64,000 nt of DNA from a bacterium (GTDB taxonomy: Bacteria > Chloroflexota > Dormibacteria > Dormibacterales > Dormibacteraceae). A model generated the notes under the pieces. The model had not been told where the DNA came from. It searched no databases and worked only from the letters and a program-made list of their open reading frames with translations. Location: the NCBI GenBank assembly GCA_004299235.1, contig SCQL01000028.1, forward strand, positions 1-64,000, given 5' to 3'. Of the stretch, positions 23,755 to 31,793 are shown piece by piece. The stretch's first letter is position 1. Every line of letters begins with the position of its first letter. The translations under genes and the position numbers were made by a program.

Positions 23755-24984
23755 CTAAAGGCCGCCCTGGCGGAGCACGTTCATCACCTGCGGGATCTCG
23801 AGCAGCAGGTCGCTGGCCAGCAGGCCCGACTCGCCCAGCCGCTGCGCGATCCGCCTGCCGGCCGCGGCATGGATGTAGACGCCGGAGACGGCGGCGGCAT
23901 AGGGCTCGGAGCCCTGGGCGATGAGTCCGCCGATGATCCCGGAGAGCACGTCGCCCGTGCCACCGCTCGCCAGGGCCGGGACCTCGTGTGGGTCTTCGTT
24001 GCACCGGCCATCGGGATGGGCGACCACGGTGTGGGCGCCCTTGAGCACGACCACCGCGCCCCACTCCCTGGCCGCCTTGCGCGCCGCCGCGGTGCGATCC
24101 GCGGCGATCGCCTCGATCGTCCTACCCATCAGTCGCGCCATCTCGCCGGGATGCGGGGTGAGGACGCGGTTCTTGCCGAGCTTGCCCTTCGCCCGCGGCG
24201 AGTCGGCGAGGGCGTTCAACCCGTCGGCGTCGATCACCAGCGGGCACCTGGCGTGCACGGCGAGGTCGAGCACCAGGCGCCAGGTCGAGCGGTCGCGGCC
24301 CAGACCGGGACCGATGACGCCCACCTCGGCACCTGTCAGTTGGCGCAGGATCGAGTCGTAGGCGGCGTGACCGATCGCGCCCGGCGCCACCTCCGTCACC
24401 GGGGTCGCCATCACCTCCGTGCACTTGGCCGCGAGGATCGGGTAGATGGAGTCGGCGACCAAAAGCCGGACCAGCCCGGCACCTGTCCTGGCTGCGGCCG
24501 TCGCCGCGAGATAGGCGGCGCCGGTGAAGCCGAGGCTGCCGGCCAGGACGACGGCGGTCCCGAAGGTGCCTTTGTGCGCGTCCCGCGGACGCTCAGGCAG
24601 GAGGACGGGTTCGGGCGCCGGCAGGAGACTGTCGACGAGGTCGGGCATCTCGAGATGGGCGGTGGCGACGGCGAGCCGGCTGTGGTGGGTGATACTGACC
24701 TCGACGCGGGCGCCGCGGTCGTTGCCGAGGAGGCGCGCCCTGGGGGCGCCGTTGGGACCGGGGAGGACCTCGATGCGGCGGCGGGGGAAACAGATGCTGG
24801 TGCCGTCGAAGCACTTGATCACGGCCTCCTTGGCCGCCCAGCGGCCCGCGAGGCGCTCGGCGTCCCCGGCGCAGTAGGCCTGCTCCGCGGGGGTGTAGAC
24901 CTTGTTGAGGAAGCCGCGGCCGGAGCGCTTGACCGCCAGGGCCACCCGCGCCACCGAAACCGCGTCGACCCCGATTCGTTGCAT
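23755..24984 (-). CDS. Holo-ACP synthase fused to ADP-dependent NAD(P)H-hydrate dehydratase
   Basis: A 409-residue bifunctional protein. Residues 1-110 are AcpS: GVDAVSVARV (Asp7), RWAAKEAVIKCF (Glu53) and VSITHHSRLAVATA, which transfers phosphopantetheine to acyl carrier protein. Residues about 128-405 are NnrD: HKGTFGTAVVLAGSLGFTGA, VIGPGLGRD, LTPHPGEMARLMG and the ATP-site LASGGTGDVLSGIIGGL, which dehydrates S-NAD(P)HX. In most bacteria NnrD is fused to the NnrE epimerase; that domain is absent here and AcpS takes its place. The linker is about 15 residues, with no internal stop or restart signal. Confidence 0.9.
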   Translation of the reverse strand: MQRIGVDAVSVARVALAVKRSGRGFLNKVYTPAEQAYCAGDAERLAGRWAAKEAVIKCFDGTSICFPRRRIEVLPGPNGAPRARLLGNDRGARVEVSITHHSRLAVATAHLEMPDLVDSLLPAPEPVLLPERPRDAHKGTFGTAVVLAGSLGFTGAAYLAATAAARTGAGLVRLLVADSIYPILAAKCTEVMATPVTEVAPGAIGHAAYDSILRQLTGAEVGVIGPGLGRDRSTWRLVLDLAVHARCPLVIDADGLNALADSPRAKGKLGKNRVLTPHPGEMARLMGRTIEAIAADRTAAARKAAREWGAVVVLKGAHTVVAHPDGRCNEDPHEVPALASGGTGDVLSGIIGGLIAQGSEPYAAAVSGVYIHAAAGRRIAQRLGESGLLASDLLLEIPQVMNVLRQGGL

Positions 24985-25042
24985 CAGCTCAATTGTCGTG
25001 CGTTCTCAGCGGCGCGAGCGGCAACTCCACCTCGCCATCTGA

Positions 25043-26890
25043 CTACTCGACGGTGACGCTTTTCGCCAGGTTGCGAGGTTGGTCGACGTTCTGGCCCAGC
25101 TTCACCGCCACGTGGTAGGCGAACAGCTGCAGCATCACTGTGTTCAGCACCACGGCCGACGCCTCCTCCACCGCCGGCATGGTGAAGACGTCGGTCGCCA
25201 CCCCGTCCAGCGAGTAGTCGCCCTCGGTCACCAGCGCGAGCACCGGCGCGTCGCGCGCCACGATCTCGTGGACGTTGCTGACCATCTTGTCCTTGGTCGA
25301 ACTCGCGGTGCAGACGGCGATGACGGGGAATTTGTCGTCGAGCAGCGCGATCGGGCCGTGCTTGAGCTCGCCGCCCGTCGTGCCCTCGGCGTGGACGTAA
25401 GAGATCTCCTTCAGCTTGAGGGCGCCCTCCAACGCCACCGGGTAACCCAGACCGCGGCCCGTGTAAATGAAGTTGCGATAGCGGCAGTAGCGGTGCGCGA
25501 TCGCCTCGATCTCCTGCTCGCGTTCCAGGACGCCGCGCACCTGGTCCGGCAGCGCCCGTAGCGCTTCGACCAGCTCGTGACGGCGCTCGAGCGAGACGCG
25601 GCCGTGGACCGTCGCCAGGCGCAGGCCGAGAAGGTACAGGCTGACCACGTGGGCGAGAAACGTCTTCGTCGATGCGACCCCGATCTCGGGTCCCGAATGC
25701 AGGTAGATGGCGCCGTCGGCATCGCGCGCGGCCGAGCTCGCGACAACGTTGGTGACCGCGACGGTGAGGGCTCCACGATCCTTGGCCTGGTGGAGACCGA
25801 TGAGCGTGTCCGCCGTCTCGCCGGACTGGGTGACGACCACGCCCAGAGTGTCCTTACCGAAGGTCGGGCGGCGGTAGCGAAACTCTGAGGCGTCCTCGGC
25901 GCGGGCCGGGATGCCGGCCCAATCCTCGATGACGAACTCGCCGATCATCGCCGCGTGCAACGAGGTGCCCATGCCGAGCAGCAGCACCTCCCGGTGGCGG
26001 CGGAGGTCGTCGTCGTCGACGTCGAACTCACGGATCGAGACGGTGCCATCGTCGTTCAGCCGGCCGCGCATCGCGTTGGCGACGGCCTCCGGCGACTCGT
26101 GGATCTCTTTGAGCATGAAGTGCCGGTAGCCGCCCTTTTGCGCCTGGCTCAGATCCCAGTCGACGTGGATGAGCTTGGGTTCGACGCTGACGCCGTCGAG
26201 GGTGGACACCTCCGGGCCGAGAGGTGTGATCGCCGCCACCTCGCCCTCGCCGAGCACGAGCACGCGCTTGGTGTAGGGGATGATCGCGGTGATGTCGGAG
26301 GCGATGTAGTACTCGTTCTCGCCCAAGCCGACCACCAGCGGCGCGTTGAGGCGAGCGCCGACCAGGAGGTCCGGATCGTCGGTGGAGAACATCGCCAGGG
26401 CGTAGGCGCCGTGGATGCGTTTCAAAGCGGCGCGGACCGCGGCCAGGAAGTCGCCCCGATAGTTGGCTTCGATCAGGTGCGGGACCACCTCGGTGTCGGT
26501 GTCCGATGTGAACTCGTGACCGGCCGCCTGGAGCTCGGCCTTGAGCGCGGCGAAGTTCTCGATGATGCCGTTGTGGACGACGAAGATGCGGCCGCGGCAG
26601 TCCGTGTGCGGGTGGGCGTTGACGTAGGTCGGCTTGCCGTGCGTCGCCCAGCGCGTGTGGCCGATGCCCAGCGTCCCGGTCGGCATGTTGGCCGTGAGCC
26701 TCTCGATGAGAGTGTCCACCTTGGCCTCGGACTTGGTGACGCTGGTCAGGTGGGCCGAACCGTTCCCGGCCGGCTTCTCCAGCACCGCCACGCCGGCTGA
26801 GTCATAGCCGCGGTACTCGAGTCGCTTGAGGCTCTCCATGAGGATGGGCGTCGCCTCGCGATCGCCGAGGTAGCCGATGATGCCGCACAT
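25043..26890 (-). CDS. glmS: Glutamine--fructose-6-phosphate aminotransferase
   Basis: A 615-residue enzyme making glucosamine-6-phosphate. The N-terminal Ntn glutaminase begins with the nucleophile Cys2 (MCGIIGYLG), with the RLEYRGYDSAG and GHTRWATHGKP loops. Two SIS isomerase domains follow (VVTQSGETADTL, LKLKEISYVHAEG), and the C-terminal LAKSVTVE tail gates ammonia channelling. It is downstream of cdaA-cdaR, the same association of c-di-AMP and cell-wall precursor genes seen in Gram-positives. No glmS ribozyme-like structure is evident in the 79-base gap upstream. Confidence 0.97.
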   Translation of the reverse strand: MCGIIGYLGDREATPILMESLKRLEYRGYDSAGVAVLEKPAGNGSAHLTSVTKSEAKVDTLIERLTANMPTGTLGIGHTRWATHGKPTYVNAHPHTDCRGRIFVVHNGIIENFAALKAELQAAGHEFTSDTDTEVVPHLIEANYRGDFLAAVRAALKRIHGAYALAMFSTDDPDLLVGARLNAPLVVGLGENEYYIASDITAIIPYTKRVLVLGEGEVAAITPLGPEVSTLDGVSVEPKLIHVDWDLSQAQKGGYRHFMLKEIHESPEAVANAMRGRLNDDGTVSIREFDVDDDDLRRHREVLLLGMGTSLHAAMIGEFVIEDWAGIPARAEDASEFRYRRPTFGKDTLGVVVTQSGETADTLIGLHQAKDRGALTVAVTNVVASSAARDADGAIYLHSGPEIGVASTKTFLAHVVSLYLLGLRLATVHGRVSLERRHELVEALRALPDQVRGVLEREQEIEAIAHRYCRYRNFIYTGRGLGYPVALEGALKLKEISYVHAEGTTGGELKHGPIALLDDKFPVIAVCTASSTKDKMVSNVHEIVARDAPVLALVTEGDYSLDGVATDVFTMPAVEEASAVVLNTVMLQLFAYHVAVKLGQNVDQPRNLAKSVTVE

Positions 26891-26969
26891 ATCTTTGGGC
26901 TGGAACTCCTATTCGGGGATGGCGACCGTGCTGGGTTCAACGGCCGCGGCGGCGCTCAGGTTACTGATG

Positions 26970-27944
26970 CTACGGGGACGGGCTGGGCTGGGTATTGGGG
27001 TTGCGCGAGATCGAATAGGTCACGGAGGCGACCGCCACCAGCCCGGTGATCCCATCCGGGTAGGGGATGTTGATCTTGAAGGTGGCGTCCGAGGTCGCGC
27101 TGCTCAGGTCGACCGGCGGCAGCGTGATGGTGGTGATCTTGACCAGCACGTCAGGGGCGCCGCTGATCACGGCCGTGACCGGGTTGACGACGACGTTGGT
27201 GACCCTGTAGCCCGCCGGAGGGCCGTGGGAGGGCGGCGAGTCGATCAGCACCACCTGGCGGCTGGTGGTGCCGGTCTTGGCTTCGATGTGGATGGCCACG
27301 TTGCTGGGTTCAAGCGTCCAGCCTGGAACCGTGTGCCGGCTCAGGTCGAGCGGTGACCCGTTTTGCACCAGGAGGACCGGCTGCGTGAGGACGTCGTACG
27401 AGCTGTTCTCGACCGGATCGGTGAAGTCCGCATGCGCGCTCAGGTTGGCCTCCCAGGTGGAGGGACCGGTGAAGGTGACCGAGCAGGGTTCATCCGGGCA
27501 ACGAGCCTCCTTCTTGGTCACCTGCCAACCGGGCGTCACGCGTTGGATCCCGACGTCCACCGGGAGCTTGATCGAGGTCAGGCGGTCGATGTTCAACGCC
27601 AGGGGCACGACGGGGTTCTGGACCTGAACGCCGGCGACCAACGACCTGACCGTCATGTTGACCGGCACGCTGGGGCCCGGGTTGACCTTGGTCAGATCGA
27701 CCGAGGCGACCAGGCTGCTCGAGGTGACGGAGGCGAGGAGATCAGCGAGGCCGGTGACGGTGACCTTCGTCGTCGTCTGCGGGCTGATGACGATGAGGTC
27801 GTGGCCGCCCGAGTAGGCGATGGGGACCTTGTCGAGCGTGATCACGGTGGAGGGGTTTTGCGAGAACGCGACCGCCCCCAGCATCAGCACCGCCAGCCCG
27901 AAGGCCAGCAGCTTCAGGCGCCAGTCGTCGGTGATCAGGTTCAC
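26970..27944 (-). CDS. cdaR: CdaR, YbbR-domain regulator of CdaA
   Basis: A 324-residue protein with one N-terminal membrane helix (LKLLAFGLAVLMLGAVAF, about 9-27) and an extracellular region of three or four YbbR repeats (e.g. VTVTGLADLLASV and VDLTKVNPGPSVPVNM). It ends in a Pro/Ser tail. CdaR modulates the diadenylate cyclase CdaA, whose gene overlaps it by 4 bases. A Cys pair (CPDEPC) near the middle could form a disulfide outside the membrane. Confidence 0.9.
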   Translation of the reverse strand: MNLITDDWRLKLLAFGLAVLMLGAVAFSQNPSTVITLDKVPIAYSGGHDLIVISPQTTTKVTVTGLADLLASVTSSSLVASVDLTKVNPGPSVPVNMTVRSLVAGVQVQNPVVPLALNIDRLTSIKLPVDVGIQRVTPGWQVTKKEARCPDEPCSVTFTGPSTWEANLSAHADFTDPVENSSYDVLTQPVLLVQNGSPLDLSRHTVPGWTLEPSNVAIHIEAKTGTTSRQVVLIDSPPSHGPPAGYRVTNVVVNPVTAVISGAPDVLVKITTITLPPVDLSSATSDATFKINIPYPDGITGLVAVASVTYSISRNPNTQPSPSP

Positions 27945-28765
27945 CTGCGGAACCTCAGGAAGCCGTTGCCGTTGGCGGGCGAGGGCACCTTGACGCTCAC
28001 CCGGCGGCGAAGGCCGTCCGCATCGAGGTTCCGCGTGATCTTGCCCTCTTCGATCACGGTGATGTTCCCCGTCTCCTCGGAGACGACGAGCACTAGCGCG
28101 TCCGAGGCCAGGGACAGGCCAAGCGCCGCCCGGTGCCGGGTGCCGAGCCGTTCTCTGACGAAGCCCTCCTCGGGCAGCGGCAGGAGGCAGCCGGCGGCGA
28201 TGATGCGATTCCCGCGCACGATGACGGCGCCGTCGTGCAGCGGCGAGTTGGGATAGAAGATCGACTGCAGGACCTCCGCGGAGATGTCGCCGTTGATGCG
28301 CACGCCGGTGGCGGCGTAATCCTCCAACCCGACCTCGCGCTCGAACGCGATAAGCGCCCCCGTACGCCTCGCGCTCAGGCGCTCAGCGGCGCGGATGGCC
28401 TCGGAAATCGCCTGGCTGTAGAGGCGCGTGTTGTAGTTGGAGAGCGGGCGGCCGATGTGGCCGATGCGCCCGAGCTGGTCGAGGGCCCTTCGCAGCTCGG
28501 GCTGGAACATGACGATGACCGCGATCACGATGAAGAACGCGGCGTTCTTGAACAGCCAGGTCAGCAGCACGAGGTTGAACTGGCTGGCGACGACGCCGAT
28601 GACGGCGAGCAGGACGAGCCCGACCAGGATCTGCGTGCCCTGCGTGCCTCGGAGCAGCCGCAGCACCTGGTAGAGGACGAAGGCGACCACGGCGACGTCG
28701 ATGACCTCGCCCAGGCCGAGGTGCCGGACCACCTCGCCGAGCTGCAGGAAGAACTGCTGGATCAC
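27941..28765 (-). CDS. cdaA: Diadenylate cyclase CdaA
   Basis: A 274-residue membrane enzyme making c-di-AMP from two ATP. Three N-terminal helices (about 20-90) precede the DAC domain, with PNSPLHDGAVIV (DGA motif) and GTRHRAALGLS (RHR motif) intact, so it should be active. It is encoded between argF and cdaR with 4-base overlaps on both sides. c-di-AMP controls potassium and osmolyte balance and wall integrity. Confidence 0.96.
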   Translation of the reverse strand: MIQQFFLQLGEVVRHLGLGEVIDVAVVAFVLYQVLRLLRGTQGTQILVGLVLLAVIGVVASQFNLVLLTWLFKNAAFFIVIAVIVMFQPELRRALDQLGRIGHIGRPLSNYNTRLYSQAISEAIRAAERLSARRTGALIAFEREVGLEDYAATGVRINGDISAEVLQSIFYPNSPLHDGAVIVRGNRIIAAGCLLPLPEEGFVRERLGTRHRAALGLSLASDALVLVVSEETGNITVIEEGKITRNLDADGLRRRVSVKVPSPANGNGFLRFRR

Positions 28766-29721
28766 ACCGGCGCTCCGAAAAGGGAGGCCAGCAGCGCCAT
28801 CTGCGCGTAGAGGCGGTTGCCGGCTTGATCGAACACGACCGAGCGCGGGCCGTCGACGACCTCGTCGGTCACCTCCTCGCCGCGATGCGCCGGGAGGCAG
28901 TGCATGAATATTGCCCCGGGTGCGGCGTCCATCAGCGCCTGGGTGACCTGGTAGGGGGCGAAGGCCTCTCGCCTATCGTCTTTCTCGCTTTCCTGTCCCA
29001 TCGAGGCCCATACGTCGGTGTAGATCGCGCTCGCACCTTCCAGGTGCTGTTTGAGAGCCCCCGGCAGCGCGGTGACGGTGTCGGTCAGCGTGACCTTGAG
29101 CGTCCCCGAGCTGATGCTACGCGCTCGTTCCAGTACCGCGGCCCTTGGATGGTAGTCTGGCGGGCCGACCACCGTCAGGGCAAAGCCGGTGAGGGCGGAT
29201 GCCTCGATCAGTGAGGTGACGACGTTGTTGCCGTCGCCGATGTAGACGACGCGCTGGCCGGCCAGCGGCCCTCTTGCCTCCTCGAGGGTGACCAGGTCGG
29301 CGAGGACCTGGCAGGGGTGGGAATGGTCGGTGAGGCCGTTGATCACCGGTTTGGCCGACGAGCGCGCCAGTTCGAGGAGGTCGTCGTGCTTGCGGAGGCG
29401 TGCGACGGCGCCGTCCACGTAGCGGTCGAGGACACGGGCGGCGTCGGCAATGGCCTCCCTGACGCCGAGCTGGACTTCTTGCTCCGTCAGCGTCGTCGTC
29501 GCGCCGCCGAGGCGGGCGATGCCGACCTCGAACGAGACGCGGGTGCGGTGCGAGGGTTTCTGGAAGAGCATGGCAATGTGGCGGCCGGCCAGGGCCCGGT
29601 CCGACCAGCGGCCGGCTTTGATGGCGTGCGCCAGGTCGAGCACCTGCCGGAGCTCATCGGGGTCGAAGTCGGCGATGTCGAGGAAGTCGCGGCCGTGGAG
29701 CGCTTTCACAGAAGCGATCAT
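28762..29721 (-). CDS. argF: Ornithine carbamoyltransferase
   Basis: A 319-residue enzyme converting ornithine and carbamoyl phosphate to citrulline. It has the carbamoyl-phosphate loop FQKPSHRTRVSFE (most homologues have S-T-R-T-R; here His replaces the first Thr), NGLTDHSHPCQVLAD, GDGNNV, TDVWASMGQE and the ornithine-specific HCLPAHRGEEV. No other arginine genes are in the window. It sits at the head of the cdaA-cdaR-glmS string. Confidence 0.95.
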   Translation of the reverse strand: MIASVKALHGRDFLDIADFDPDELRQVLDLAHAIKAGRWSDRALAGRHIAMLFQKPSHRTRVSFEVGIARLGGATTTLTEQEVQLGVREAIADAARVLDRYVDGAVARLRKHDDLLELARSSAKPVINGLTDHSHPCQVLADLVTLEEARGPLAGQRVVYIGDGNNVVTSLIEASALTGFALTVVGPPDYHPRAAVLERARSISSGTLKVTLTDTVTALPGALKQHLEGASAIYTDVWASMGQESEKDDRREAFAPYQVTQALMDAAPGAIFMHCLPAHRGEEVTDEVVDGPRSVVFDQAGNRLYAQMALLASLFGAPV

Positions 29722-29765
29722 GAACCTGGGATTGATGGCGGCGCTACAAATGAGGCTCCATCAGC

Positions 29766-30014
29766 TCACCGGCGACGCCGGCCGGACCGCCGGGTCGCGG
29801 GCGGAGTCGATCTCGTCCCCGGTGGCGTCCGGGCGGAGCGCGCCGGCGTCTTGCTGGGTGGCCTGGCCGCCATGACCGCTTCGGTGAACAGGCGGGTGGC
29901 GAGGCGGCTCTTCGGCTCGCCGGTTCGCGAAGCGATCCTGACGAGCTGATCGACGACTCGAGGCTCGACGCTGAGCCGATAGAGCCGCTTGACGACCCGT
30001 GGCTTGGCTTGCAC
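29766..30014 (-). CDS. Putative ribbon-helix-helix protein
   Basis: An 82-residue protein starting at GTG 30014, with AAAGGAG 8 bases upstream. Residues 5-50 have the strand-helix-helix layout of RHH DNA-binding proteins: VVKRLYRLSV, then EPRVVDQLVRIASRTG, then EPKSRLATRLFTEAVMAA. A basic Arg/Pro/Thr-rich tail follows. It may be a small repressor, or an antitoxin without a visible toxin. An ATG 10 bases upstream reads another frame lacking such structure, so I prefer the GTG frame. Confidence 0.5.
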   Translation of the reverse strand: MQAKPRVVKRLYRLSVEPRVVDQLVRIASRTGEPKSRLATRLFTEAVMAARPPSKTPARSARTPPGTRSTPPATRRSGRRRR

Positions 30015-30078
30015 TGCTCATGCTCCTTTGAAGTTGGTTGGGGTCGTGGTGGATTGTCGGGGCGGAGCCGGCCGGCGC

Positions 30079-30098
30079 CAACCCTGCCGGTTAAGGGT
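30079..30098 (-). repeat. 20-base element also found at 53518-53537
   Basis: On the minus strand this reads ACCCTTAACCGGCAGGGTTG, identical to the plus-strand sequence at 53518-53537. Both copies lie shortly downstream (33-62 bases) of a stop codon, in the sense direction of that gene. The ACCCT/AGGGT arms can form a short hairpin, so it could be a transcript-end element. Confidence 0.6.
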
Positions 30099-30159
30099 CC
30101 CAGTCCACCGCGCCCCGCCCGGGTGACGCCGCGGCGGCCTGCATCGCCGGGCAGTCCGG

Positions 30160-30900
30160 CTAGGTCAGCCTGGTTCCCAAGCGGGACAGGTTGCCGGCGC
30201 TCACTCCGGCCATTTCCAAGTAGGTCTCAACCCCACCCCACCTCTGGCGCAGGTGGTCGAGGATGGCGAGGACGCGCTCGGGCGGGCAATGCAGCTCCCG
30301 CCGCATCTCCTCACGCCGGTCGGGTGGGGCGGCGGCAAGCCACTCTTGATATCTGGCCGCGAGCTGGGTGTCGGTCTCGGCATAATCCCCCGCGATCGCC
30401 TCCACCTCCACACCGGCTAAAGACAGCATCATCGCGGCCACCAGGCCGGTGCGGTCTTTGCCGGCAAAGCAGTGGAACAGGACCCCGCCCTCGGCCGCGG
30501 CGACGGTGTTGAAGATGCCCGAGAAGGCCTGCTGGCGGTGCTCGAGCATCAGCAGATATCGCTCGAACATCCCGGATGCCTCGCCGAGCTTGAGCAGCAT
30601 CGAGTCATCGACCAGGGGCACGTGGACGTGTGTGAGCCCCCCGCGAGTGATGAACGGGCTGCGAGAGCCCATCACCTCCGAGGGGCTCCTGAGGTCAATG
30701 ACGGTGCTCACCCCGTACGCGATCATCGCCTCGTGCCCCGCGGCGGTGAGGTTCGCGATGTTGTCGGAGCGCACGAGCATCCGCGTGCGTGTGACCCCGC
30801 CAGGCACTGGAAGGCCGCCGAGGTCGCGGGCGTTCCGGCAGTCGGGCCAGTCGAGGCGCCGGGCCGTCAACGGCAATTTGGACCCTCCCACCGGTGCCAC
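30160..30900 (-). CDS. Tyrosine-protein phosphatase (IphP/Y_phosphatase3 type)
   Basis: A 246-residue cysteine phosphatase starting at GTG 30900. The upstream GGTGGGGAGG, part of a palindromic repeat, is well placed as Shine-Dalgarno. It has the N-terminal block RNARDLGGLP, the IDLRSPSEV helix and the P-loop HCFAGKDRTGL (CX5R). These enzymes dephosphorylate phosphotyrosine proteins or phosphoinositides, and some are secreted virulence factors; no signal peptide is present here. The physiological substrate is unknown. Confidence 0.85.
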   Translation of the reverse strand: MAPVGGSKLPLTARRLDWPDCRNARDLGGLPVPGGVTRTRMLVRSDNIANLTAAGHEAMIAYGVSTVIDLRSPSEVMGSRSPFITRGGLTHVHVPLVDDSMLLKLGEASGMFERYLLMLEHRQQAFSGIFNTVAAAEGGVLFHCFAGKDRTGLVAAMMLSLAGVEVEAIAGDYAETDTQLAARYQEWLAAAPPDRREEMRRELHCPPERVLAILDHLRQRWGGVETYLEMAGVSAGNLSRLGTRLT

Positions 30901-30903
30901 GCG

Positions 30904-30928
30904 CACCTCCCCACCGGGTGGGGAGGTG
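30904..30928. repeat. Perfect 12-bp palindromic repeat between rpsI and the phosphatase gene
   Basis: CACCTCCCCACC and GGTGGGGAGGTG flank a single G, a 25-base perfect palindrome 8 bases after the rpsI stop. It is the cleanest member of the dispersed repeat family. Its last arm provides the GGGGAGG that serves as ribosome binding site for the phosphatase gene on the minus strand. Confidence 0.75.
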
Positions 30929-30935
30929 ATCTCGT

Positions 30936-31328
30936 CTACCTCTTGGTGTACTGCGGAGCCTTGCGTGCCCGCTTCAGTCCGTACTTCTTCCGCTCCTTCA
31001 TTCGAGCGTCGCGCGTGAGCAGACCGGCCTTCTTCAGCGCGGGGCGGAACTCGGGATCGTAGCGGCACAGGGCGCGGGCGATGCCGTGCGCGATCGCGCC
31101 CGCCTGGCCGCTGGTGCCGCCCCCGACGACCTTGACGGTGATGTCGAACTTACGCTGGGTGCTGGTTACGCGGAGCGGGGCGAGCGCGGCCATCTCCAAG
31201 ACACGCCGCCCGAGGTAGGCGAGCGGGTCCTTGTCGTTGACGGTGACCCTGCCCTCGCCCGGCTGGATGCGAACCCGCGCGATGGCGTTCTTGCGCCGGC
31301 CGGTGCCTCGGTTGAACGTTTCAGCCAA
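30936..31328 (-). CDS. rpsI: Ribosomal protein S9
   Basis: A 130-residue small-subunit protein. It starts with TTG at 31328 ([19 protein letters not shown]), overlapping the rplM end by 8 bases. The upstream frame to 31388 lies over rplM. The [19 protein letters not shown] block and the basic C-terminal tail ending KAPQYTKR, which reaches the P-site tRNA, are intact. It forms the usual rplM-rpsI pair. Confidence 0.95.
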   Translation of the reverse strand: MAETFNRGTGRRKNAIARVRIQPGEGRVTVNDKDPLAYLGRRVLEMAALAPLRVTSTQRKFDITVKVVGGGTSGQAGAIAHGIARALCRYDPEFRPALKKAGLLTRDARMKERKKYGLKRARKAPQYTKR

Positions 31329-31785
31329 TCTTGATGTCTCCCTTGGCGTCGAAGGTGAGCACCTTCGGCTTCTGGGCCTGGTGCCCATGCTCGGCCCCGG
31401 CGTAAACGCGTAGTCGGGTGAGCATGTCCGCCCCGAGGGTGTTGTGCTGCAGCATCCCGCGCACGGCGTTGGTCAGCGGGAAGGTCGGGTCCAGCTCCTG
31501 CGCGCGCTCCAGGGTTCGCTTGCGCAGTCCGCCCGGGTAGCCGGTGTAACGCGTGTACTCCTTGCTACCCAGCTTGGTGCCCGTGACCTTGATTTTGGCC
31601 GCGTTGATGACCACGACGTGGTCGCCGCTGTTCAGGTGAGGGGTGAACGTGGGCTTGTGCTTGCCCCGCAAGATCTTGGCGACGCCTGAAGCCAGGCGGC
31701 CGAGGACCTGGTCGGTGGCATCGACCACAAACCAATCACTCTTCAGATCTGCGGCTTTCGCCGTCCACGTCTTCTGTTTGCTCAC
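31321..31785 (-). CDS. rplM: Ribosomal protein L13
   Basis: A 154-residue large-subunit assembly protein. It starts with GTG at 31785, preceded by AAGGAG ([23 protein letters not shown]). The conserved blocks [21 protein letters not shown] and [16 protein letters not shown] and the Y-TGYPGGL motif are present. It follows truA by 8 bases, a common arrangement at the end of the alpha operon. Confidence 0.96.
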   Translation of the reverse strand: MSKQKTWTAKAADLKSDWFVVDATDQVLGRLASGVAKILRGKHKPTFTPHLNSGDHVVVINAAKIKVTGTKLGSKEYTRYTGYPGGLRKRTLERAQELDPTFPLTNAVRGMLQHNTLGADMLTRLRVYAGAEHGHQAQKPKVLTFDAKGDIKIG

Positions 31786-31793
31786 GAAGCTCC

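Noticed and set aside
23647-25056. A 469-codon plus-strand open frame opposite the AcpS-NnrD gene
   Set aside because: It is antisense to a gene with complete catalytic motifs, is rich in Arg/Gly/His in the way of GC-rich shadow frames, and matches no family.
30160-31068. Longer phosphatase start at 31068
   Set aside because: The extra 56 residues lie over rpsI in another frame and over the palindromic repeat. GTG 30900 has a well-placed GGGGAGG.
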